Source of the DNA: Membranipora membranacea
Taxonomy: Eukaryota > Bryozoa > Gymnolaemata > Cheilostomatida > Membraniporidae
Direction: 5' to 3'
Length of the DNA: 64,000 nucleotides
Assembly (NCBI GenBank): GCA_914767715.1
Contig: OU612070.1
Span: 5,597,501-5,661,500 of the forward strand
This document shows, piece after piece, positions 50,301 to 60,934 of the stretch. The first letter of the stretch is position 1, and each line of letters starts with the position of its first letter. The translations under genes were made by a program, and so were the position numbers. Under the pieces are notes generated by a model that ran no database searches, was not told where the DNA came from, and saw only the letters and a list, made by a program, of their open reading frames with translations.

Positions 50301-52947
50301 CCCCTCATAATTTTCCTATCCCTACCTTCCACCGCACCATAATTAGAGTTGGGTCCTGAGGTGTCAGTTCTAGTATAAATTCAGAAATTGGCAGGTGGCC
50401 AGATTGATAAATTTCCCCCAGTGAATAATAATCGCAGCCACTTTACCGATCATTGAAGTGTCCCCTCTGTATATCCTTACTCTGTGATATTATCTTAGTA
50501 TCTTTCCTGACTGCTCTGCACTGTACATAGGGACTTTTCTCTAATTTAGCATTTGGTATGGCCATGTGTTACCGTCCAATTAACTGGCTCTATAAAATGA
50601 GGTTTGGCCTTATTTAGGTGCCTGCATATAGCGTAAACCAGCTATAAAAAGCCTTAAATCGTCTTTTGGCTAGAGGTAGACCAATGAACTAGTAGTTCAT
50701 TGGGTAGACTAACTCAAAGATTAAAACCCCCGTTGGTCATATTTACATCATCATCAATGATAAATTGGCCAATGCATTTCTGGATGAGTTTCATCCGATA
50801 GACCAAGGGCGCAGTTCAAAAGTTGCATTATCAAGTCTTGATAATCAAACAATCAAAGTTAGTAAGCTCAGCTCCATCGTAGGTTAACTGGTTCTAAACT
50901 CTTTTCGCTGTGTATTAGCAGTTGGTTTTTCAAAGCAGTAATGCAGAATTTATAAATGGATTATGGATTGATGTAATTAATTATTTTTGTATATCATAGT
51001 TGTAGGTGATAGTACAAAAATAAAACTTACTGCGGGATAATTTTTCCTGATATGAAGGGAAGTTTTGAAGGTGTATGTAGTTCCTGGTACGGTTGGGCAG
51101 GTAACACCCTGGGTACAAGCGTTGTTGTTCTCCAGAATGTTACAGTCCGGCACTTTGACATCAGCACTGCAGAGGGCCACTCTCAGCATACTTGTTCTCT
51201 CTTCTATCTCAAACAGAAAATTAATCTATACAGATATCCTGAAAACATGCTAGGTGTTCTATGATGGTAATAGAGACACGTGGTGTGCAAATGAAAAGAA
51301 TGTGAAATTATCATATTATGCAGTTAGCGTGTTGTAGTTATGGGTTTCAATTAGGAAAAGTTGATTGTACATACAAAAAGGCAGCCCCTTTTTATGTCAT
51401 CACAAACAAGTCATTTTTTGAGGTAGAAAACTACCAAAGCTACCAAAATTAAATCTTTCAAGGAGCAATTCTAGAAGAAAAAAGATTAATGAACTTGTCC
51501 ACACAAAGTTATATCTAACTAGAGCTAAACTTTATCCATTAGTGTGTTTTCTATATATTCTATTATTTTATTTCTTGGGATGAGTTGAGCTCATCATCTT
51601 CTTTACATCTATTATGTGGTAAAAAAAGAATAGAATTCACAAAGGCGTGATAGTCTGTATCAAAGCTATAAATCCTTGAGGTATAATGTGTGTAACATCC
51701 TCTGTCTTAATGGAATCGTAAGTGAAGGGTACAGGGTGTCACTAAAAGACCGAAACAACTACAACTCATCTGATATTGCATTTTTGCTGGGGTGCGTTTA
51801 ACACTCAAAGTTCTTAAACTACTGCTGCCGCGCAGGGAAATGCGTGCCATTTGAATCCTGGATAGACAAATGATGTTTCAGTCACAGTATTGCCACATAA
51901 TGGGTAGATTGTTTGCAGAAGCTTTTTTGTAAGACAAAGGATGTGAAATAAATGCCCCTATTTCATCGAATAGATCATTGACTCAATACTCTTATTTTAT
52001 TATCAGTTTTTACTAATTATGAGCCAATGGGTTTGTGTCTGGAATTCAGGCGCTGAGAAATTTTTCATATACGCTATCATTGAAGCAGACCACACCTTTT
52101 GTTCTGGCAGCCAGGGAAATTAGGATAGAGACAAAATTGTGTTATACAATAACTTTATTTAAGATGAGATTATTGTACGACAAATTTGGCTTGATAATTC
52201 AATACACCTCCCTTCCTTACACTGAATTTCATTGTGATTGATCAGGTTTTTTTATTTCAATATATTGTTATAACATTTTAATTATAATAGAAATTAAGTT
52301 TTAAGCATTCTTTGTTCTTTCAGCATATAGGTCAAATTTTTGGATTACCAAAAAAGTAGATCGATTGTACTAGTTAGCAGAAACCAAGAAGTTTTTACAA
52401 CAAAAGGACTCATCTGCTTCCTTTATGGCTTATATAAAATCTTGAAAAAGTATGGTCTCATCTGCAAATTATCAAGGGAGATTACTCCGAAAAACACACC
52501 CCCATTAGATGATAAAAGCTTCACTCAGTATTTTTCAAGCTATACAGAACTTTGTATTCTCTGAGTGTGAGTGGCAGCTGTAGTTTAAGCTTGTTGATGT
52601 GGGTGCTGTGTCAAACTTACCCAGTTCTAGTTCCAATATAAATGTCACATTTCTACCTCTTGGATAAGTGCAAGAGCCTTTTGGAGACGGCTCAAGAGTA
52701 ACGTACTTTACCATTCCTTTTCTTGATCCTTGAAATAAGGAAAATTTGTCATACAGTCCTTTTTTATTATCTTCATAACTTGACAGACTTTGAACCACAA
52801 TTAATTTTCTCATTTACGGACATTAGTTCAACATTTATTATTAATTTTCTGACTATAGCATTACTCACCGCAATCCGTAAAAGGAAGACCAGCAGAGAAT
52901 GTTCCCAAAATCACAGCAAAGAATCCCAGCAAACGTTTGACCTCCAT
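47351..52947 (-). CDS. NPC2-like (ML domain) secreted lipid-binding protein, 4 exons
   Basis: Exons on the minus strand: 52947-52869, 52728-52621, 51203-51031 and 47434-47351. Phases (1, 1, 0) agree and the product is about 147 residues, near human NPC2 (151). Residues 1-20 are a signal peptide (MEVKRLLGFFAVILGTFSAG). Then come FTDCG, VKYVTLEPSP, CTYPRGRNVTF with an N-glycosylation site, VKVPDCNILENNNACTQG, VTCPTVPGTTYTF and KNYPA. The end is FTDDMGQPAICIQIPTAIC, like the NPC2 C-terminal strand. ML proteins bind sterols or other lipids in the lysosome lumen or outside the cell. The cysteine pair of the early loop (C-x4-C in NPC2) has only one member here, and an extra Cys lies at about residue 74. 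The third intron is about 3.6 kb and holds a mobile element. Confidence 0.85.
48080..48542. repeat. Foldback with about 205-bp arms
   Basis: The left arm contains CAGACATATTCACCTTTGAT and TCCTAAAGACTGATTTCCAA; the right arm carries their reverse complements. The loop is about 48 bp. Confidence 0.85.
48811..48965 (+). repeat. Direct repeat of about 70-85 bp
   Basis: TTGCTAGATGCAGCTGGTCT to TTTGTTTTGAAGCACTWTGA occurs twice (about 48811 and 48897). Confidence 0.8.
50681..50703. repeat. 23-bp perfect palindrome
   Basis: CCAATGAACT and AGTTCATTGG around AGT. Lies in the long NPC2-like intron. Confidence 0.9.
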
Positions 52948-53009
52948 GTTCTTCTTGATATTGGTCAACAATCTGGACAATTTGAGAGTAGATTTTGTGT
53001 ATAATATCT

Positions 53010-53990
53010 CTGTAACACCAGCGCATTAGCTAAGCATAGAGGAGTCAATTCACTGCCCACAGATCATAAAGCGGAGCATAAGCGTGACAATTGGTTGGTT
53101 GTGTGTATATATAGAGATATCATTGGTCATGTTATATCACATGATTCATTGGCCTCATTAACTTACACGCAACAAATCATTTGATTTGCTGGCTTATAAA
53201 ATACAAAACTGTCACAATTGTATACATTAGTGTGCCTAAAAATGTCTTACTGATCACCTATGCACTACGTAATACATAATACTACTAAAAAGTATGATAG
53301 TTATGGTGTGTATAGTAAATTTTCATTGCCACTGAATTGATCCAAATTCCTCAACCTCTCACATGACTGAACAATTAATTTGTCTATTTTTTCGGCTTAC
53401 AGGGGGTAGAGGAAAACCGCCTGACACCTAGGCTGCATGAGCTGTTATTCTGCAGTATGACACAAGAAATGGAATTGTTTGTCATTATTTTTTATCTCTG
53501 GAATAGTCTCTACTTTTCTAGTGCTCAGAAATCCTACAGATGGTAGTTAGAGCACAGCTAATGATCCACAGAGTATTGTATCTGTCTGGTCACATCATCT
53601 TGAATGCCCTTGAGTACCCTGGACGCTTATGTTATAGCGGACAGGGTGGTGTATAACGTCAATAGGCTTGCTTTGCTTGGAAGTCAAACCAAAAAGATTG
53701 TATTGTCAAAGGAATAGGCCTAGATATGAATAGGCTTGTGTAGCAATTTGACCAGCCTATCTGGTAGATGCACCAGTCCGTATTCACTACAGGCAGAGTA
53801 GCATGTCAATATATGACCTATGACATATAACATATTATCGGTATAACTCACCTTTTGTGGCTGGATTATATTTATGAGATGTGACTTCCTGAATAATCAC
53901 ATGATATTATTATTGAGTTCAAGGTCACGTTTGATTTGCTAAGCCAATGAGAAAGGTTTTTGTTAAATCCTTTGTTCACCTGCCAATTGC
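53010..53990. other. Intergenic, no gene recognised
   Basis: Region upstream of the NPC2-like start and before the LINE. Its promoter must lie here, but no clear TATA box or other motif was identified. Confidence 0.4.
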
Positions 53991-53994
53991 ATGG

Positions 53995-56640
53995 CACTAA
54001 CATCAGACGTGCCAAAAAAGAACATGCTCATGAAATAGAGCAAAATATGACATCAAACAGTAGAATGGCATGGTCACAGTTGAAGGTATTTTGAAGATCA
54101 AGTCCAATGTGAAAGGGTGCTCTCTCGATGCAAACACTTTGAATCAGTTTTTTAATAGATTTGATAAGCCATGTGATGTACCTGTTTTACCATCTCTTTT
54201 GTCATATTGTGATGAGTCTTTTAGTTTTGACGAAGTGTATTCCATTCTGTGCGGCGTCAAACTGAAAAAGAACCCAGGGCCAGATAATATCACAGCCCGT
54301 CTACTCAAATCATCAGCGCCGACCCTTGCTCGACCACACACTGACCTGTTCAACATGTCGATCAAACAGGGATGCATGCCTCCAGTGTGGAAAATGGCAA
54401 GTATCAAACCCATACCTAAATGTGCTGGTGCAAATGAACCTAAAGACTTTAGACCGATAGCTCTAACATCGATTGTCAGTAAATGCCTGGAAAAACTAGT
54501 TATCAAAAGAATGTCATCAAAGCTGAATGACTCATCACAGTTTGCGTACAAACCAAATAGGTCAACTGAAGATGCTCTTATCACTTTGATTGACATGATC
54601 AGCGAACATCTGGATATGAATGCCAAGAACCATGTCAGAGCTCGATTCATCGATTATACAAGTGCCTTCAATACCATCAAACCAAAATTACTCACAGATA
54701 AACTCAGTGACTATGACTTCCATCCAAACATAGTAAATTGGGTTTATAGTTTCCTGACTGACCGAAAACAGAAGGTGATAACATCAACCAACACATCCAA
54801 AATCATCAGCACGTCAACAGGAAGTCCACAGGGCTGTGTCCTGAGTCCGTTCCTGTTCTCTCTGTATGTAGCACAGATGCCTTTAGTCCATCAATCAACA
54901 ACGGAAATAAAATATGCTTACGACATGGTTCAAGGATTACGGAACCAATTGTAATATTTTAGACATACTTAGTAGCTTTTTAGAGCGGAAGAAGCAATGT
55001 GTAAAAGTAAATGGCACTTTTTCTGATTTTATTGATATTAGCGTAGGAGCTCCACAAGGAACAAAACTGGGACCACTCCTGTGGCTTTTTTATGTAGATG
55101 ATCTTTTTGTTGATGATTTTAAAGTCGTAAAATATGCGGACGGCACTACATTTTACAAGAGTTTTGGCAAAAAGACAGCTGATGTGGCACCAGCTATAAC
55201 TGCTACAATTAATTGGGCTGAAAACAACCACATGAATCTAAATGCCGAAACAACGGAGAGTATAAATATTTTGATAAATCACCGGCATACATATGATGAG
55301 CCTGTAGCTTTAAATGATGATTTTCATATTGCACCTTCTGTTTTAGTCAAGTTTTTAGGAGTTTATATTTACAATCACCTTAATTTTTCTAGTCATGTAG
55401 ATAGCATTATATCTAATTGCAATTCGAGACTTTTTTTATTACGCCAACTTAAGGTGCTAGGTATGAATACCAACGGTTTATTTAAATGTTATTGTGCCAA
55501 CATACGATCTTTAGCCACATATGCTGCTCCTGCTTGGTTTTTACTTTTACATGATTGTGACATTGTGCGCCTTGAAAGAATCCAGCGATCGGCCACAAGG
55601 ACCATTTTACCAGACCTATGTTATGAAGAAAGGCTGGAGATTTTAAATCTATCCTCATTGCATGATTTTATTTTGGATCAGAGCAAGAGGCATTTTGTAA
55701 AAATAGCTGATGATCGAACACACCCTCGTTTTATTCGTATTCTCAGGAACGAATGTAGAACATCTTCTCGCTGCAAAACCATTTTTAGACCTAAACTATG
55801 TAGGTCCCAAAAATGTGCCAAATCCTTTTTCCATTTTATTATGTCTCATTTAATAATCTTCGCTGTTAGTCATTTTTATCCCAACACTGTAAGCATTCAT
55901 TTTTATCAATATCATGATATCGGATGCATAAATAAACTAAACTAAACTAAACTAAACTTCTATTAGAATATCTTTCTGAAACAGCACCAACAAAGTTACA
56001 AGAAGAAGCTACCCATCTAGAAAACTGGTGCTTCTCCATTTACCTTCTTCTCAATGCCAAGAAAACGAAGGAGCTAGTATTCAGCAATGTAAGAGGTACC
56101 CCTCTGCCAGCGCCATCACTAGTCATCAACAATGCTAACATCGAAGTTGTGAACTCCTTCCCCTATCTGGGCACAGTGTTATCTAATAAACTAGACTTTA
56201 CACTTAATACCGAGAGGACCATCAAGAAAGCTCGTAGCAGAACTCACATACTTGCCAAGCTCTACCATCTAGGCATAAACGAGAAAATCATACGAACGTG
56301 TTACACATCTTTTATAGAAATTGTTATCAGCTACAATCTAGTGGTAGTCTTTAAACATCTCAAATCAGACTCTCATCGAAGACTAAAACATCTTATCAGT
56401 ACTGCAGAATACCTAGCAGGCGGTCAATCTTTTACTAATACACAAGACCTATATGCACATAAACTGAAAACCAAGAGCCTGAGAATGGTTGCTGGCAACA
56501 ATTCTGATCCAGTGCTAACATTAACAACGCTTCCATCAGGCCGGTTTCAGGCAATAAAACAACGAACTCAGCTACGCTCTAACTGTTTTAGGGCCCACTC
56601 TGTCAGGTATTTGAACACAGTTTTTCGTAAATAGATTTGA
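53995..56640 (+). mobile_element. LINE A: 5'-truncated non-LTR retroelement, interrupted
   Basis: The coding sequence begins mid-protein at about 53995 (RRAKKEHAHEIEQNM), meets an in-frame stop, then continues in the frame open from 54070. Reverse transcriptase blocks follow in order: NPGPDNITARLLK, DFRPIALTSIVSKCLEKLV, QFAYKPNRSTEDAL, RARFIDYTSAFNTI and GSPQGCVLSPFLFSLY. The run stops at KYAYDM (about 54910-54927), where LINE B intervenes. After 55960 the same protein resumes (LLEYLSETAPTKLQ, NSFPYLGTVLSNKLDFTLN) and ends with the TAG at 56632-56634. A CATA repeat follows at about 56790. The order and motifs fit the CR1/Jockey-like part of LINE diversity; clade not resolved. Not functional. 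Confidence 0.85.
54920..55960 (+). mobile_element. LINE B: 5'-truncated LINE inserted into LINE A
   Basis: The open frame from about 54925 to 55945 is the C-terminal half of another reverse transcriptase: SFLERKKQCVKVNGTFSDFI, SVGAPQGTKLGPLLW, then VVKYADGTTFY, and later VKFLGVYIYNHLNFSSHV. The catalytic pair reads Asp-Gly, so the second Asp is lost. The 3' end runs into AAATAAACTAAACTAAACTA, a short tandem tail like those left at LINE insertions. The 5' truncation and tail show insertion by target-primed reverse transcription into LINE A. Not an active source copy. Confidence 0.85.
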
Positions 56641-56788
56641 AGTGTAATTTCAATATACAATTTTATTCCATATATCGTTTTACATCCAAATATTTTTACA
56701 TTACAATCAAACTGAGCTTACTTTTGGAGAATATTTTTAGAGAGCACCCACATAAACGTTTTTATTTCTCTTCCTGAGACAATACAAT

Positions 56789-56826
56789 ACAGACATACAT
56801 ACATACATACATACATACATACATAA
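56789..56826. repeat. CATA microsatellite
   Basis: About nine ACATACAT tetranucleotide units, downstream of LINE A and possibly derived from its tail. Confidence 0.9.
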
Positions 56827-57174
56827 GGTGAATAAACCACAGTCCACCTATAAAAAACACGAGTATATATGAGGAAAAACTTTGCTCGTCATTCAAGGAA
56901 GAGAAAGACATGCTTTGCAAAACATGCGCAATTCCCAATACTTCGCATCATACACAGAATACAACTACAACAATCTTTCTCCCTAACTTGGAATACATCA
57001 CAACACCTGTTACAGCTGAGACAGCAGAATCACTGAATCGCGTTGCATCAGAGGAATTACTCGTACAGTAACCACCAGAAAGATTATTTTTGTGCCTCTT
57101 AGTAGGAGTTACAATTGGTATATAGTTTATTATGAGTTGGCCTTGAAGATGAAAGCTGTAATGATATAGCAATG

Positions 57175-57240
57175 TTCACAGGGCAACGGGTTTTGGTTTT
57201 TTTTATTTGGTTGGTTGGTGGCCTTGTATATCTCCATATA
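57175..57240 (-). repeat. Inverted trace of the 57530-type repeat
   Basis: In reverse complement it reads GATATACAAGGCCACCAACC and CCAAAACCCGTTG, like 57627-57660. Confidence 0.7.
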
Positions 57241-57504
57241 TAACCATGCATGCAAAAGGTTTTTTTTAAATGACCGTGCAGCATATGTGTAGGCAGAGTA
57301 AATTATCAAGCACTCAAACTTATGTCAATACATTTCTCGATTGTTCTATTGTGAAATAGCCTAAGCATCCTAGCCACTACAGCTATTTAAATATAACTTG
57401 TACATGCACCTTGTGCATACTTGGTTATTTAAAAAACTTTAGCTCAGCCATGTTTTCACATTATTGCTGCAAAAATTTGTGCAATCAACTTATTTATATT
57501 TATT

Positions 57505-57777
57505 TTGAATATGATAAATGACAAAGTTAATTTATTTGCCTATGGAACAGAGAAAAAGTCAAAGCTCAAAGTGGTGAAGATTAGAGCTAAAACAGCAGAA
57601 GACAACTACCGATACTATACCGAGAATTACAAGGCCACCAACCAAACCAAAACCCGTGGCCGCGTGAACGAGGCTAGTAATGATGTGCAACTAAACCATC
57701 TGAAGGGCAGAAGAAAAAGGAATAGTATGAGATCAAAGTATGGCAGACTGACAGTACCTTGGGAAGCCCATGCATAA
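57505..57777 (+). other. 90-codon open frame over a dispersed repeat
   Basis: Basic, Lys/Arg-rich frame containing YTENYKATNQTKTRGRVNEA and LKGRRKRNSMRSKYG. The related copies at 29620-29745 and 57175-57240 are broken. This may be the remains of a mobile-element protein; family unknown. Confidence 0.3.
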
Positions 57778-57808
57778 TAAAAGTGTTGCAACATTTCTTT
57801 GGTTTTTT

Positions 57809-58664
57809 CATAGACTTAATAATAAACCTAGACAGGACACTATATGGAGCATTAACATTGAAGCACTGAGGCAGTTAATTGTGGGCGATGCAACGACTTA
57901 GGAAGGCGTAAAAGCAATGATGCTATCATTGATTTACTGTCCGCAATCCAGGTTTTTTGGTTGATAACTCGATCAATTTTGATCGAATTTTGAGTTTATC
58001 AATCAATCAATCAATCAGCAGCATCTTGTTATCAACTTTAAGCGGTCCACAGACCAGCTAGAAAACTAGAGCTAGTAAAAATAAAATAGAGCATGAAATT
58101 CTAGCTTTGCTCATTATCTCCTCATTTTTCACTGCAGACACAAAGCGTGTTTACAAGCTGCGATATAATCATAAGGTTAGCTATCAGCCAATGATATTCC
58201 ATAAACAGAGCCTTTTAATGATACCCATCATAAACGTCGTGAAAAATACAACTGGTAATTGTAATTAACCAATGAGACTAATCTCTCGAGCCAAGGATTG
58301 CCCTAGTATAATCTGCTGCGAGAAGCGTTGTAGCGTGTAATTATAAGCCGCTTACTATAAACTTAGACCACTAAACAAACAGTTTTCCCTTGCGAAGCTG
58401 TAAATAATCGCACGTGTGCAGTCCCTCGTATTCTATTTCTTTCTCAAAAAATCATGTTGATAACAAAATGCAGCTGATTGTAAAGCAATTTTCAAACTAG
58501 AAATCCGATTAAAATTGATTGAGTTATTATTAAAAAAACCTGGAATGTAAATCAAGGATAGCATCATCGCTTCTACACCTTCCAATGTCGTTACGTCGCC
58601 CACAATTAAGTGCCTCACTTCCGCTGTATATCGTGTCCTGTCTAGGTTTATCATGAAGTCTATG
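57809..58664. mobile_element. Short TIR element related to the candidate CXC transposon
   Basis: The left end CATAGACTTAATAATAAACC, continued by TAGACAGGACAC, pairs with the right end (reverse complement CATAGACTTCATGATAAACC, then TAGACAGGACAC). Similarity of the two arms continues inward for about 180 bp (57809-57995 and 58490-58664). The flanks are GGTTTTTT (57801-57808) and GGTTTTTC (58665-58672), a 7-of-8 match that looks like an 8-bp target duplication. The minus-strand frame 58654-58433 reads HLIVGDVTTLEGVEAMMLS and is similar to the frame at 38708-38923. Confidence 0.8.
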
Positions 58665-58672
58665 GGTTTTTC

Positions 58673-59435
58673 ACAGCATATAGGGATATAAGCCCCGGCA
58701 GGCTGTGCATGCTTTGGTCAGGAGAGGAAAGGAAAGGAGGTACCTTTCCTACAGTGATACGGCCCTTGGGGAGCTTACGATACACATCAGGGGTTGTTCT
58801 CCATTGGCATTGTCCACATAGACATACACTAGGCAAAACAAAAGTATGTTTAAATTAGACAATAGAACATCAGTGATTGTGTAACAATTTATTTTTGCGA
58901 TCTGAAGTGAACTCATTGTTGATCATGAGCAGAACAATATAAAGCAGATGGCAATACACCATGTTGTAGTAGAGAAGATTGTATGCTTGGTTAGCAATGC
59001 AGTTACAAGCTCACCAGAAAAGTCAAACAGGAACGTTAGAAAACTCCACAATAAGGGATAAGCATTGAGAAACACATGCATGAAAATTTGATGTCAAAGA
59101 ATGGATATAGTCTACAACACTACAGTTTTGAAGGTATTTCATAACGGTTTTTACAATCTCTGTACTTTCAAAGTACAGAGAACTCAAATTTGTTATATTA
59201 ACATATCTCTTTTTATGGAGCATTTGAAACAGAGAAGCAAAGATTTTTAACCCCGACTAATTAAATGCCAGACCAAACTTCAATGTACCAGCCTCATAAA
59301 CATACAGATAGGCACACTGCAATTTATACATCGCGTAGAGGCTTTTTTACATTAGATAGCCCGCCACTCATATGATTTATTGTGAAAGTTCATAAGGTCA
59401 ATCAATCATGTGAAAGTGAAATACATTGCCCTATT
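58673..59435. other. Intergenic, no gene recognised
   Basis: No supported gene. Contains a perfect 23-bp palindrome at 59158-59180 (CTCTGTACTTT, C, AAAGTACAGAG). Confidence 0.5.
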
Positions 59436-59439
59436 ACAG

Positions 59440-60715
59440 CTGTACTGATATGCAATCGCACCAGAGGCTATAGATATAGAGACCTTCCACTTGCGCATAA
59501 AATGCGAATAGCCAATCAGCTTTATTTAACGGTCACGCCCACTTCTGGTTGTAAAGTAAGCGCTGCTGCCTTGGACAGCAATGGGTTTCTCAATAAAATT
59601 TCACCTGAGTTATTCGAGGCAAAATAACCACAATCTTGATGACAAAACCAGATCAGACAGCAACAAAGTCACTATCAACTTGTTATTGTATTCTTAGCCA
59701 GAGATTTATATTATACAGGTCTGTATTTTTGTAAGAAAGTAAGGGGGCTGTGCAGTATAATCCATCATTGTTGCCCACTGCGATGTCACGATGGGCCTGA
59801 CATAGGTTAGCTGTTGTGATGAGTTTCATGGACAAGGTTTTCATGTGTGAGGACAAGAGGAAGAGGGCTTCTTTTTGTTTGTTAATATATGCTCTAAGAT
59901 TAATATAAAAAAATGACTAGTACCAACCATACACACACATTCAAAACTGAAGTAAGAATGGCATCAGAGTAAAGTGCATCGTCAGCAGATTCATACTGAC
60001 AATTCAATGCTGACAAATGTAAAGAATTTACTGCATTGAGAGATAGAAGACCTCCCTCTCTGCCTCAAAGTTATTGCGGGATGGTTGGGGCTATGAAAGG
60101 TTTTTTTTACAAATCGCCTTGAAAACTTGTTTGGGCTTCATAGACAGATTCAGAGCAGTTGAAAGCACATATCTACAGGCAACAATCAGCAGTATGCTGA
60201 CTTTAAACGGGAAAGCTTAGACTTTTTGAGGATGATACTTTTCTCAGACCTATGGTATAGAAAGTCTCTGTGCTGGCCTAACTGATAAATTCAATTCAGT
60301 CACCGGAACTGGAGAATATAACATCAGTGCTTGTTCACATTTAACTATTTTCACATTGAATATTCAATTGTCTATACATATGGGGGCTACATTACCAAAA
60401 GGTTTTATCATCCACCAAGTATTTCGTTTCCCTGAGGCCTATATTTTATATAAATGTCACATCTTAGATTTCATTTGTCCCAGTTGATATTATTGAGAGT
60501 TTTGTGTGAATGTACTTATAAAATAAACAACCAAATCCTTCACCTCGTCAATTTTTGATGGTAAATTCATAGCACTGGGTACGCTTACCTCCAAGCGATT
60601 ACCACCATAAAGGGGCGGAGCCTAATTTTCAATGTGTTCGCATCGGCTATATACGCTATCATGGCAAGTGGAAGGTCTTATTATCGATAGTCTCTGATCG
60701 CACCCACTAATCATA
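59440..60715. mobile_element. TIR element of about 1.3 kb upstream of the GPCR exons
   Basis: 59440-59565 (GAGACCTTCCACTTGCGCAT, GCGAATAGCC, CACGCCCACTTCTGGT) and the reverse complement of about 60575-60715 (AAGACCTTCCACTTGCCATG, AGCCGATGCGAAC, CTCCGCCCCTTTATGGT) are imperfect inverted repeats. No transposase frame was seen between them. Confidence 0.6.
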
Positions 60716-60934
60716 CGAATGCTCAGGTTAACAAACGAGCAGGATCTAATCCAAACACTGACCCCTGTACGCATTGCTATATGTTTGCCTTGTTATTGAG
60801 ACAATACACAATCATGTGCTTCCAGGTTTACTGCAAAATTGTGACATTACTTTTATTGATGAGCCCAAATGTATTCCATATAACTTACTGATGTGGCCTT
60901 GGCTTATTGCACTTGTTTCGTTTTATTTAAACAG

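Larger units (their letters stand above)
47955..50493. mobile_element. TIR element in NPC2-like intron 3, with nested foldback
   Basis: About 120 bp at 47955-48076 (TCACAGAGTAAGGATATACA, GAGGGGACACTTCAATGA, ATCAATCTGGCCACCTRCCA) recur inverted at about 50375-50493. Inside, 48080-48290 and 48338-48542 are arms of a second foldback. No transposase frame is visible in the 2.5 kb, so it is non-autonomous or decayed. Confidence 0.75.

Noticed and set aside
54144-54650. 168-codon minus-strand frame
   Set aside because: It is the shadow of the LINE A reverse transcriptase, which has all the motifs on the plus strand.
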